Positions 1-7,705 of a stretch of DNA of 64,000 nt are shown here, piece after piece; position 1 is the first letter of the stretch, and every line of letters begins with the position of its first letter. The stretch is taken from NCBI GenBank assembly GCA_017311185.1, contig JAESUZ010001291.1:496001-560000 (forward strand), in the 5' to 3' direction. The position numbers and the translations under genes were made by a program. Source of the stretch: Proteles cristata cristata. Lineage: Eukaryota > Chordata > Mammalia > Carnivora > Hyaenidae. The notes beneath the pieces are model-generated. The model was not told where the DNA came from, did no database searches, and worked only from the letters and a program-made list of their open reading frames with translations.

Positions 1-139
1 GGACAAAATAATTATTATGTATTTAATAGTTAACAAATTGAATAGAAAGAAAAGATAATATTGAAAGAAAAGACTGCAGAATATAAAACACTTTATAATA
101 ATAGTAAATTTGAGAAAAAAGGAATGGTTGTATATAGTT

Positions 140-143
140 GTAT
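140..143. repeat. target-site duplication GTAT, left copy
   Basis: GTAT directly abuts the left LTR and matches GTAT at 6390-6393. Two perfect 4-bp flanks at exact TG...CA boundaries indicate ordinary integrase-mediated insertion. Confidence 0.85.
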
Positions 144-219
144 TGAAATGCCCAGAGATCGGAAGACCCCCAAAATCAGACCACCAGAGACCAGAGTCAA
201 AGCCAAGCGGCAAGGGTTG

Positions 220-225
220 TTTATT
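220..225 (-). terminator. polyadenylation signal of the 3' LTR
   Basis: AATAAA on the minus strand (TTTATT on +), downstream of the TATA box as in a normal R region. It would end viral transcripts near the left LTR edge. Confidence 0.7.
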
Positions 226-300
226 TGCAGGTTAGAACCTGGGCCTCCGCGCACTCGTTGCCGGTGACGCTAAGAGGCCCTGAACAAAGCCTCTGCAGCC

Positions 301-308
301 TTTTTATA
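301..308 (-). promoter_or_regulatory. TATA box of the 3' LTR
   Basis: TATAAAAA on the minus strand, about 75-80 nt upstream of AATAAA in viral orientation. CCAAT boxes lie further upstream on the minus strand (364-368 and 402-406). It drives nothing recognisable beyond the short host flank at the window's left end. Confidence 0.7.
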
Positions 309-833
309 GACAGAAGTAAACAAGTCATGGGGAGGGACAGATTTCCATGGTTACAAGTTTGCCATTGGTTAACATTCAAATGTGAACATATACCGCATCT
401 GATTGGTTCCCGCCATCAGGTTTTTGGCGGGATCCAATTATAATATTTGGGGTACCTTTGAATTTAGCCTATCATAGAGCGAGCCTGAAGTCCCGTTTGG
501 CGACTAACAGGTTAACATCTCTCTCTCCAGGCCCTTCCCTCAGCAAGGTATGGGGTAGCCGCTGGCCTTTTCGGATTGGCTTCCGCCAAGGTGGGGTGGT
601 GGGGTGACAGGGGGAACATGAAGCTAGTCGCTTGGGCAATCCGGTGGTGGGAAAGCAAGCCTTAAGCTTTGTTACAGAAGCAGAAAGAGCTGGTTAGGTA
701 TTAACTTCCCGTAGCGCAGGCATCTGTTCAGAAGCGGAAAAGCTGGTTAAGTTTTAGGTTTAGTTTATCTAGGACTGGGGCTATGTGCAGCCCGAGGTTT
801 CTTTTAATGGAGGACTTAATTTTTGGCTCTTCA

Positions 834-848
834 TTCCCCCCTTCTCTT
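834..848 (-). other. polypurine tract
   Basis: AAGAGAAGGGGGGAA on the minus strand, directly against the TG of the 3' LTR: the plus-strand primer site of a retrovirus. It is uninterrupted by pyrimidines. Confidence 0.9.
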
Positions 849-2090
849 GTGTATTTGAAGGCCCAATCATGGGTCTTCGGTCGGGTCCCAATTAGGGTGG
901 CGATACTGCAACCTAAGTATTATGGGGTGTATTGTCCCCAGACATTCTTGCATGAAGGCAAGCAATCTAGTTAAATGACAAAATCTAAATCTCAGATGGA
1001 CATACATTGTTAAAGATTTGGCAAGAGTTCAGTATGATGCAATTGCCATAGAAATTTAGTTATTTTTGTGACATATAATAACTCTATAACAAAACATTAA
1101 AACTTTAGGATTTACATATATATTTGGGCAGTTATAGCACTTACCCATGCAATATAACCTAAGGTTTACTGTTGTGTATAGTGTTTTTCCAAGTAACCTA
1201 GCATTTTAGATAAAAGGGCCTAATTGGCCAAAAGACCCCTTTTACTGTTTAAATCCTGGGAAGTTTGTTAAAACCTTAGGAAGCTATAAAGCGTATCCTA
1301 AATAGGATTACAGATCATTACAAATCTTAAAGCTTTTTCTATTCAACCAAAGTGGCAATAATAGATCTTAAAGGCGAATGTATAACATAATATAGTAGTT
1401 AGAAACCAACCAATTAGAAACCAACCAATTAGAAACCAACATTGGTTGGGGTAACTCTTTCAACATTGAGAAGATTTAACTATGCAATCAAAGACCTGAT
1501 AAAGATGAAACCTAAAGCTTCGGGTTTTCTTGGCAGAAAAAGGAGAAAACTTTTGTTTACATTGTCTTATCAAGAGCAGATTTACAATCCAAGAAAACTC
1601 TGTCTTTTGACCGGAGAGAAAAGCAGAGTTTTAACCTTATACCAGTGTACTTTTCAAATTCCATTCATTTCAACCAGTCTATCCTGAGCACATATAAAAT
1701 TCCTTCTCAAAGATTTCCCTTCACAGACCTTCTACATCTTTCCTTTGCCTTTAAACTTTGTCCCAAAGCCATTTCTCTCTAAGCAACCAGTCTTATTTAG
1801 GACAAAATTACTTTCTTTTACCCTCAACAAAAATGTATTTCCATTTCTTATATCCTTTTTTTATGGATCTCTCAGTTTTCTATATACAGGGTTGCTTTTC
1901 ATCAGTCTTAAGTACACTTAGCAGAATTTTAACTTGGGAAACCTTAGTCTCCAATTGAGGACCTAGTAACCAATTGAGAGGTGTTTACACTAGAATTTTT
2001 AAAAGGTCTAAATAGTCTTACTTTTTCTGCAATAGGAAGCTGAAAACTCAAACCTGTGTTTAGCAACTATGTATTTTATTTTGATAGAAG
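849..2090 (-). other. AT-rich 3' interior of the provirus, env not recognised
   Basis: In a complete gammaretrovirus the env gene would lie here. I find no surface/transmembrane hallmarks and no long minus-strand frame; the base composition is much more AT-rich than the gag part. A 15-bp unit (AACCAATTAGAAACC-like) is repeated about three times at 1405-1440. It may be heavily decayed env, a recombinant non-viral segment, or a never-coding region of this ERV family. Confidence 0.5.
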
Positions 2091-2507
2091 TCATGCAATT
2101 CAGGCCAGACATGTTTTCAAAAGGAGTTAACCCTATATGGTAGTGGGAGTTGCATACTCCTTAGGGTGCAAAGGGGAGGAGAGCTATCCAGTCTCCGCCA
2201 GTCTCCAAGGTCAATTTAATTAAGGTCTCTTTTAGAGTTCTATTTATTTTCTTATCTGTCCTGAACTCTGGGGTCTGTATGCACAGTGTAATTTCCAATT
2301 AATCCCCAGGGCCGTGGCTAAATTCTGGCTTACTTTGGACACAAATACAGGTCCGTTGTCTGACCCTATCATCTGAGGAAAGCCATACCTTATGAAGATG
2401 TCTTTCAGGAATTTTTTTTTCCATGATCTGGGCAGTCTCACGTTTGGTTGGGAGTGCTCGGCGGGCGGTGGTTCCTCAGCTCCTTGGTAGGTGTTTTTCC
2501 TTATCAA
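2090..2507 (-). pseudogene. ERV pol remnant, integrase core
   Basis: The open minus-strand stretch 2244-2507 contains a retroviral integrase core signature: SDNGP, carrying the second catalytic Asp, and [12 protein letters not shown]. Downstream, beyond a stop near 2244, matching sequence continues in a shifted frame (RTLKETLIKLTLETGGDW, then GLTPFE) to about 2090. An A-run near 2410-2420 marks another frameshift upstream of the core. The first catalytic Asp and the zinc-binding N-terminal domain lie in the deleted part. Non-functional. Confidence 0.85.
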
Positions 2508-2509
2508 GG

Positions 2510-2828
2510 GCCATTACTTTACCGTGGAGATCCCAGAGCTAGCCATCCGCAATGACGAGGAGCTTAACAAGCTGCTAGAGTCTAGGTCAAATCCCGCATC
2601 TGGTGTCAGCAGCGTTTCAGGCAAGCCTTCAAGTGCGTGGTGGTCGGCGATGGGTGAGTGCGCCTTGCGGAGGCCACGGGTTGGGCGGGGACGCCCCCGG
2701 AGACCTTGCCCGGGCTGGGGCTGGGCGTATGGCTCCGGGGATGTGGGAGCCACGGGGGTGCAGGCGGCTGGCTTGGGGCCGGTGCTGTGGCCCTCATGCC
2801 CTGATGTCCCTACCGCGCGCTCCTCAGA
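2510..2828 (+). other. GC-rich host-like segment inside the ERV (H2A-like and RAC-exon-like pieces)
   Basis: This block replaces the missing protease-RT part. On the plus strand, 2539-2577 encodes LAIRNDEELNKLL, identical to the conserved C-terminal helix region of histone H2A, with codons much like H2A genes. Further on, 2622-2653 encodes the Rho/Rac-family KCVVVGDG and is followed by GTGAGT at 2654. That is the codon position (GG|) at which RAC genes end exon 1. The next roughly 170 bp are GC-rich, intron-like, and finish near CTCCTCAG (2819-2826). Both pieces run opposite to the provirus. The H2A match is short; the RAC match gains weight from the splice-site position. The paralogue is unproven (RAC3-like by GC content). 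Confidence 0.5.
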
Positions 2829-2923
2829 ATGTTGACCCCAGTGTCCATTAGGAACTCAGTGGATCGCCCTTTTACTTTTAGGGTTACCCTGGGTTTGGGG
2901 AGGGGTGCTGAACTCCGTTTCCC
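2829..2923 (-). pseudogene. ERV protease N-terminal remnant
   Basis: Downstream of gag on the minus strand, PRVTLKVKG is followed by a retroviral aspartyl-protease active-site triad Asp-Thr-Gly (DTG, 2837-2845). The similarity stops a few residues after DTG, where a GC-rich non-retroviral segment begins. The flap, the C-terminus of protease and all of reverse transcriptase/RNase H are absent. Confidence 0.78.
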
Positions 2924-3373
2924 CTAGTCACTGTCATTTCCCATTACTAGAATGAGAGTTTCAGATTGATTCTTGGGGCATTCTTTGGCCCAATGTTCTT
3001 TCTCTTTGCCGTAGGCGCATTGATTTTTGCTTAATTGGGGGCGCCCCTCGAGCCGCTGGGAGTTCTCCTTACCTTCTTTTCCTGGAGCCAACTGTCTGAG
3101 GCGTCTTTTCCGGTCCTCCGGTTCCACAGTTCCCACGAGTAGCATCTTGGCTAGGCCCTGGTTTTGTCTCTTTTCAGCCCTTATCTGCTTGTCCTCTGCA
3201 CTGTCCCTGCTGCTGTGTACCCTCTCTGCCACGACCACTTGATCTTGGAGGCTCTTTTTCATAGACGTTCTAGTTTCTGAAGTTTTCTCCAAATGTTGGG
3301 AGCAGACTGATTGACAAAAGCCGTGGCCACCGCAGCTAAGTTCGCTGGGGCCTCTGGATCTATAGGAGTGCAC
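2924..3373 (-). pseudogene. ERV gag remnant, capsid end and nucleocapsid with damaged zinc knuckle
   Basis: A 149-codon open stretch, rich in charged residues, ends in a nucleocapsid-like segment. Residues 119-132 have the spacing of a CCHC zinc knuckle (Cys119, His127, Cys132), but the second cysteine is replaced by Gly122, so the RNA-packaging finger should not bind zinc. The N-terminal part is frameshifted relative to the capsid. A stop follows NDSD, near where gag would normally end and read through into pro-pol. Confidence 0.82.
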
Positions 3374-3652
3374 TGGCGGAATGTCTTTATTACTCTCTTA
3401 AGGAACGCTGTGGGGCTTTCCTCTGGTCCCTGACTGACAATGTAGGCTTGCGAGCCGCAGCCTTGAGACCTGCCAACAGAGTCTGGCGGTAGACTAAGAG
3501 ACTCTCCTTACCTTCAGCCAAGTTGTAGTTCCAATCTGGCCATGCCAGGGGAAACCCAGCGTCATTTTGAGCCTGGTCAGTAGTGGGAACTCCAGTGGGC
3601 CCAGGAACTAATTTTCTGGGTTCAGACTGGATTATTTTTCATTTCTCAGTAC
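3240..3652 (-). pseudogene. ERV gag remnant, capsid region
   Basis: Minus-strand conceptual translation shows stretches typical of gammaretroviral capsid: DWNYNLAEG, YRQTLLAGLKAAARKPT and, after a short gap, AFVNQSAP. The middle corresponds to the major homology region but needs more than one frame, so frameshifts are present. It is separated from the matrix/p12 remnant by the solo class II LTR. Confidence 0.82.
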
Positions 3653-3658
3653 TGAACA
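3653..3658. repeat. target-site duplication TGAACA, left copy
   Basis: Directly precedes the TG of the nested LTR and is repeated perfectly at 4504-4509. Confidence 0.88.
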
Positions 3659-4503
3659 TGCTGGGAGCCGCACTGGCCTCTCTGGATGGCAGTCGCAGCA
3701 AGGAAATGGCAGTGTTTGCATAGCTTCAGCCATGAGAAATGAAAACTGGCATCTCCCTCTGCCACTACTGGCTCGTGCTGGAAATAAGCCTACTGGTATT
3801 GACCAGGTCTCATAATATTCCATATTAGACCCATATTCTGAACACAGACTGAACATAGATACCTCATAAGGAAAAGTATATTCCTGCCTTTACAAAAGAG
3901 ACTTTAGACAAAAGCTCCGTGGGCAATTGTCAAAAGGCTCTTCCTATGGGCCTTGCAGACCCAAGACTTAGACAATAAAGGGGGTTAAGAACACAAGAGT
4001 TACAATTGAGCCTGGCCCCGAGACAAAGAGCCTAATCCAAAGTTAAGACATAGATAAGGGCAGAACATAAGTTACCACATTTATCTTTGCTAATTGCTGA
4101 AGCATAGCAGCCCCTTCTTCAAGGCCCACATTCCACAAACATTTTCCCTTATACTGGCAGCTGGGATGAGGACAGACAAGAGCAACCAAAACATAACCCA
4201 GGCACAAAGACTGACATATTTATGGCCCCCATGGTGCTTGCACATTCAGCATCAAGGAAAAGGCTCATTCAAGCAATTTAGGAATAAGCCTAATACATTT
4301 TACAAATAATTAGCCTTTGTAAAAATTCTGTCTTCTGATGTTATATTATCATTTAACCTTAAAATAAAGACACCAAAACCGACAGGACAGAGATGCCTGA
4401 CTGGTGATCAGTAAGAATCTCAGGGCTCTCTCATTCTCTTTTGCTGACACCGTCTATCCTTCAGGGACTCCTGGACCTGTCGGAGCCGGCGCGGCCTCCG
4501 ACA
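3659..4503 (+). mobile_element. solo LTR of a class II (ERVK/IAP-like) endogenous retrovirus, nested in gag
   Basis: The block starts TGCTGGGAGCCGC, close to the TGTTGGGAGCCGC start typical of class II (betaretrovirus-like) LTRs. It ends CCTCCGACA and is flanked by a perfect 6-bp duplication TGAACA (3653-3658 and 4504-4509), the duplication size usual for that class. An AATAAA signal lies at 4363-4368. It has no internal retroviral genes, so it is a solo LTR left by LTR-LTR recombination. It sits opposite to the host provirus and splits its gag between p12 and capsid, so it inserted after the class I provirus. Confidence 0.88.
4363..4368 (+). terminator. polyadenylation signal in the nested class II LTR
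   Basis: AATAAA in the CTTAAAATAAAGACACC context, about 135 bp before the LTR end. It reads in the sense direction of POU6F2, so it could cause premature polyadenylation of the host transcript. Confidence 0.6.
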
Positions 4504-4509
4504 TGAACA
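4504..4509. repeat. target-site duplication TGAACA, right copy
   Basis: Directly follows the terminal CA of the nested LTR. Removing the LTR and one TGAACA would mark the original insertion point in gag. Confidence 0.88.
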
Positions 4510-4993
4510 GAACCTGCAACAATTCACGGCGGCTTCGGGTCCCTTGGGCGGGGCCCATTTCCCCAGGGCCGCCGGGTCTGGTGGGGCAGGGGGCCCCTGT
4601 GGTTCGGGTGGCGCCTTTGTTCCTCCTGCTGGGTCCTGTGAAGGAGGTTGCCTAAGGGGGGGGAGAAGTTAATTTTTCCTCCGTTCCGCCCTGTAAGAAA
4701 GGGTAGAGCGGCGCAGAGGGTTTAGTTTCCTTTTTCGGCAGCTCCAAAGCCCGGGAGGGCGGGTGCTTTTTAGTCACCGCCAGGATGTCAGGTTTCTGTG
4801 GAGGCAAGAAACTTTTAATCCAAGGGGGTGGGTTATCAACCAGATCAGCCCAAACCATGATGTCCGGTGGCCATTTCGCATTGAAAGTGGGCCATTCTGT
4901 GCAGCAGTAAGTTTAAAATGGACCCTTCCTAACAGTCACTGAGAGGTTATGGGCTAACATTAAGTCTAGGGGTTTGGATGAAGTCTGTCTCAT
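4510..4993 (-). pseudogene. ERV gag remnant, matrix and p12-like region
   Basis: From the minus-strand ATG at 4991-4993 the frame starts MRQTSSKPLDLMLAH, which has the layout of a gammaretroviral matrix N-terminus. The second residue is Arg instead of the Gly normally myristoylated for membrane targeting. A TAA at 4913-4915 stops it. Matrix-like sequence resumes (NPPPWIKSFLP, within the open stretch 4652-4858) and leads into a Pro-rich p12-like part. Downstream the frame is lost before the nested LTR at 4503. The open frame also extends 83 codons upstream of the ATG through the leader minisatellite. No functional product is expected. Confidence 0.82.
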
Positions 4994-5045
4994 AACGTCA
5001 GTCTCAGTCACAAGGTAATAAACACCAACAGAGAAAATTGACAAT

Positions 5046-5250
5046 TCGACACAGACATACACAGACTGATAACAGAGCACAGACTGATAACAGAGTTCGC
5101 TGCGCACAGACACAGACACAGAGAGACCGATAACAGAGTTCGCTGCGCACAAACACAGAGACACAGAGACCGATAACAGAGTTCGCTGCGCACAAACACA
5201 GAGACACAGAGACCGATAACAGAGTTCGCTGCGCACAAACATAGAAGGCT
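5046..5250. repeat. 43-bp minisatellite in the proviral leader (about 4 copies)
   Basis: The motif GAGTTCGCTGCGCAC recurs at 5093, 5136, 5179 and 5222, exactly 43 bp apart, joined by ACACAGAGA-type spacers; a diverged partial copy lies at the left end. It sits between the primer binding site and gag. Because 43 is not a multiple of three, consecutive copies are read in rotating frames. All three minus-strand frames stay open across it, giving Cys/Leu/Ser/Val-rich translations. Confidence 0.95.
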
Positions 5251-5257
5251 AGCCAAC

Positions 5258-5450
5258 AGAAGAAGGCGCCGGCCTCGAACCGGTGCGCCCCCCAGAAGAA
5301 GGCGCCGGCCTCGAACCGGTCGAACCGGTCGCCCCCCAGAAGAAGGCGCCGGCCTCGAACCGGTGCGCCCCCAGAAGAAGGCGCCGGCCTCGAACCGGTG
5401 CGCCCGCCGGCCTCGAACCGGCTCACCCGCCGGCCTCGAACCGGCTCTCC
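5258..5450. repeat. 35-44-bp CpG-rich minisatellite in the proviral leader
   Basis: The core GCCGGCCTCGAACCGG recurs six times. The first four are in longer units starting GAAGGCGCC at 5262, 5298, 5342 and 5377 (spacing 36, 44, 35); two shorter ones follow. It is very CpG-rich and close to self-complementary around GCCGGC. It directly adjoins the 43-bp array but has an unrelated unit. Confidence 0.95.
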
Positions 5451-5675
5451 CGATGGGCGCCGTAGGACGTCTCCTCGGCCCCGACTGACTGCTCTATAGC
5501 GCGTCCGCCAGAGCCAGTACAGTCCCCGATGCAGATTCCGCGCGGCAGAAACCGAAACAAACAGATAAGACAGAAACTGACGCTGAGACAAACAGATAGA
5601 CAGAGCCGGCTCACTTACCGATCGGTCGTAGGAACAACCCGTTGACTTGGGGTCTGGTAGGTCTGGGGGGGAATT

Positions 5676-5693
5676 ATCCCGGACGAGCCCCCA
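5676..5693 (-). other. primer binding site, tRNA-Pro type
   Basis: On the minus strand, two bases after the LTR, the sequence reads TGGGGGCTCGTCCGGGAT, the 18-nt site complementary to the 3' end of tRNA-Pro used by murine-leukaemia-type gammaretroviruses. It is intact. This argues against RD-114-type elements, which use a different primer tRNA. Confidence 0.93.
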
Positions 5694-5771
5694 TATGAAA
5701 CGCCCAGAATTCGAGAGAACCCCAAAATCAGACCACCAGAGACCAGAGTCAAAGCCAAGCGGCAAGGGTTG

Positions 5772-5777
5772 TTTATT
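5772..5777 (-). terminator. polyadenylation signal in the 5' LTR
   Basis: AATAAA on the minus strand at the position equivalent to 220-225 in the other LTR. Confidence 0.65.
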
Positions 5778-5856
5778 TGCAGGTTCGAACCCGGTCCTCC
5801 GCGCACTCACTCGTTGCCGGTGACGCTAGGAGGCCCTGAACAAAGCCTCTGCAGCC

Positions 5857-5864
5857 TTTTTATA
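5857..5864 (-). promoter_or_regulatory. TATA box of the 5' LTR
   Basis: TATAAAAA on the minus strand, identical in context to the copy at 301-308. Transcription from here would run leftward through the provirus, antisense to POU6F2. Confidence 0.72.
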
Positions 5865-6389
5865 GACAGAAGTAAACAAGTCATGGGGAGGGACAGATTT
5901 CCATGGTTACAAGTTTGCCATTGGTTAACATTCAAATGTGAACATATACCGCATCTGATTGGTTCCCGCCATCAGGTTTTTGGCGGGATCCAATTATAAT
6001 ATTTGGGGTACCTTTGAATTTAGCCTATCATAGAGCGAGCCTGAAGTCCCGTTTGGCGACTAACAGGTTAACATCTCTCTCTCCAGGCCCTTCCCTCAGC
6101 AAGGTATGGGGTAGCCGCTGGCCTTTTCGGATTGGCTTCCGCCAAGGTGGGGTGGTGTGGTGACAGGGGGAACATGAAGCTAGTCGCTTGGGCAATCCGG
6201 CGGCGGGAAAGCAAGGCTTAAGCATTGTTACAGAAGCGGAAAGAGCTGGTTAGGTATTAACTTCCCGTAGCGCAGGCATCTGTTCAGAAGCGGAAAAGCT
6301 GGTTAAGTTTTAGGTTTAGTTTATCTAGGACTGGGGCTATGTGCAGCCCGAGGTTTCTTTTAATGGAGGACTTAATTTTTGGCTCTTCA

Positions 6390-6393
6390 GTAT
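6390..6393. repeat. target-site duplication GTAT, right copy
   Basis: Partner of 140-143, directly after the terminal TTCA of the right LTR. Confidence 0.85.
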
Positions 6394-6484
6394 GAGCCAT
6401 TCCTTTAAAAAATTTTTAAGAGATGGGGTGCTTTTTTGGTATCATTATATTCTCAACTATGATAGTTCCACACTAAAACCTAAT

Positions 6485-6573
6485 GTGTGTGTGTGTGTGT
6501 GTGTGTGTGTATACATGTATAAATGCATATATGTATAGTATCTTTGTGTGTATTTATATATGTGTGTGTGTTT
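6485..6573. repeat. (TG)n microsatellite with TA-rich extension
   Basis: About 13 uninterrupted TG units from 6485, then alternating TA/TG-rich sequence, just right of the provirus. Confidence 0.9.
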
Positions 6574-6828
6574 AAATAGTTGTTACCACTTCAGGAACTA
6601 AAAGCAGGTTATAAAACTTTTAAATTTCTAGCAAAGATAACAAACACACATGAATAAAACAAAAATTGGACAAAACAAAAAAGGAGGCGGAGTAACTGAA
6701 AAAATTAAAAGAATAATAAAACTATGAATAACTGAAACAACCACTGAAGTAACTTATTTAAGGCCAAATCTATTGATTATGACAATGTACATACATGTTT
6801 TAAATTTCCCCATAAGATACAAACTGCA

Positions 6829-6945
6829 GGGGTGCTTGGCTGGTGCAGTCGGTGGAGCATGTGACTCTTGATCTTGGAGTTGTAAGTTCGAGCCCCATGT
6901 TGGGTGTAGAGATGACTTTAAATAATTAAAATGTTTAAAAGAAAA
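6829..6945 (+). mobile_element. CAN-SINE, older short form
   Basis: tRNA-derived head (GTAAGTTCGAGCCCCATGTTGGGTG) with the alternative body GTAGAGATGACTTTAAATAATTAAAA and no CT-rich segment; this is the older carnivore-wide subtype, diverged from the other copies here. Confidence 0.8.
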
Positions 6946-7025
6946 GATACACACTGCAAGTTTGCATTTAAAAAATCCAGATATCTTAGTAACAAGAAGC
7001 ACAACTAAAATAACAACACTATATT

Positions 7026-7242
7026 GGGGCGCCTGGATGGCTCAGTCGGTTAAAGCGTCCAACTTCAGCTCAGGTCATGATCTCACAGTTCGTGGGTTCG
7101 AGCCCTGCATTGGGCTCTGTGCTGATAGCTAGCTCAGAGCCTGGAGCCTGTTTCAGATTCTGTATATTCCCCTTCTCTCTGATTCTCCCCTGCTCACTCT
7201 GCCTGTCTGTCTCTCAGAAATAAATAAAGCATTAAAAAAAAG
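7026..7242 (+). mobile_element. CAN-SINE, felid type, full length
   Basis: Starts GGGGCGCCTGG, has the tRNA-like B box GTTCGAGCCC, a CT-rich part and an AATAAA/A-tail. Confidence 0.95.
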
Positions 7243-7356
7243 TTTTAAATACTATAAAAATGGTAAAAGCAAAGAAAAAGCAAATGTTTTAACAAACAAA
7301 AAGTAGAACTCAAGACAAGAAATAGTAAGTGATAAACACAGAATAGAGTCCCCTGA

Positions 7357-7563
7357 GGGGCACCTGGGTGGCTCAGTCGGTTGAGTGTCCAACTTCAGCT
7401 CAGGTCATGATCTCCAGTGTCTGAGTTTGAGCCCCGCATCAGGCTCTGTACTGACAGCTCAGAGCCTGAAGCTGCTTCGGATTCAGTGTCTCCCTCTCTC
7501 TCTGCCCCTCCCCATCTCGCTTGCTCGCTTGCTCTCTCCAAAGTAAATAAAGATTTAAAAAAA
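7357..7563 (+). mobile_element. CAN-SINE, felid type
   Basis: Starts GGGGCACCTGGGTGGCTCAG and ends with TAAATAAAGATT and an A-run; moderately diverged in the B box. Confidence 0.95.
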
Positions 7564-7705
7564 TTTTTTTTAAAGAATCACCTGAGGACACAATAGCTTT
7601 TTCTATATAAGAGCAATAACCATATATAACTTCAGAGAGGGGAATTGACTTTATTCAAAACAAGAACAAAACAAAATATTTGGCAATTTTAAAATAAAAA
7701 TGTCT

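Larger units (their letters stand above)
144..833 (-). repeat. 3' LTR of the class I provirus
   Basis: This is the partner of 5696-6389 with the same TG...CA termini. It is preceded (in viral orientation) by a perfect polypurine run. It carries the same TATA box, CCAAT boxes and AATAAA signal. Confidence 0.95.
144..6389 (-). mobile_element. class I (gammaretrovirus-like) endogenous provirus, antisense, defective
   Basis: Two LTRs (144-833 and 5696-6389) share nearly identical sequence in the same orientation and enclose a retroviral interior readable only on the minus strand. A GTAT target duplication flanks the element (140-143 and 6390-6393), the 4-bp size usual for gammaretroviruses. From the 5' end (right to left) it contains: 5' LTR, tRNA-Pro-type primer binding site, leader with minisatellites, gag remnants, protease start, a foreign GC-rich segment, integrase remnant, an AT-rich stretch with no recognised env, polypurine tract and 3' LTR. 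Reverse transcriptase and RNase H are absent, and gag is broken by stops and by a nested LTR. By eye the LTRs differ at about 16 positions plus a 4-bp indel (about 2%), suggesting an insertion millions rather than tens of millions of years old. It lies antisense to POU6F2, the orientation usually tolerated in introns. The family name is not recognised. Confidence 0.93.
5696..6389 (-). repeat. 5' LTR of the class I provirus
   Basis: It begins (minus strand) TGAAGAGCC and ends GGGCGTTTCA next to the primer binding site. It contains a TATAAAAA box (5857-5864), minus-strand CCAAT boxes upstream of it and an AATAAA signal (5772-5777), in the order expected for U3, R and U5. It is collinear with the copy at 144-833; substitutions cluster near the U5 end, and this copy has an extra CTCA. 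Confidence 0.95.

Noticed and set aside
1405..1440. CRISPR-like short repeat (15-bp unit x3)
   Set aside because: Only three direct, spacer-less copies in vertebrate DNA; a short tandem duplication in the provirus.
2491..2835. Plus-strand 114-codon frame containing the H2A-like peptide
   Set aside because: The frame is not the RAC-like frame and runs through an intron-like GC-rich part; it is a chance frame over the captured segment, not a chimeric gene.
3632..3856. Minus-strand frame of 74 codons between gag pieces
   Set aside because: It lies almost entirely in the nested class II LTR, which has exact boundaries and target duplication; not part of gag.
5004..5810. Minus-strand open frame of 268 codons across the 5' LTR end, PBS and leader minisatellites
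   Set aside because: It crosses non-coding retroviral landmarks, is out of frame with gag, and its length comes from stop-poor tandem repeats open in every frame.
144..6389. FeLV or RD-114 provirus
   Set aside because: The LTR is longer and starts differently from FeLV as I know it, and the tRNA-Pro-type PBS does not suit RD-114. It is treated as an unnamed class I ERV.
7026..7242. tRNA gene (GGTTCGAGCCC box)
   Set aside because: The A/B-box similarity is the tRNA-derived head of the SINE; there is no complete cloverleaf or anticodon arm. The same holds for all other SINE copies.
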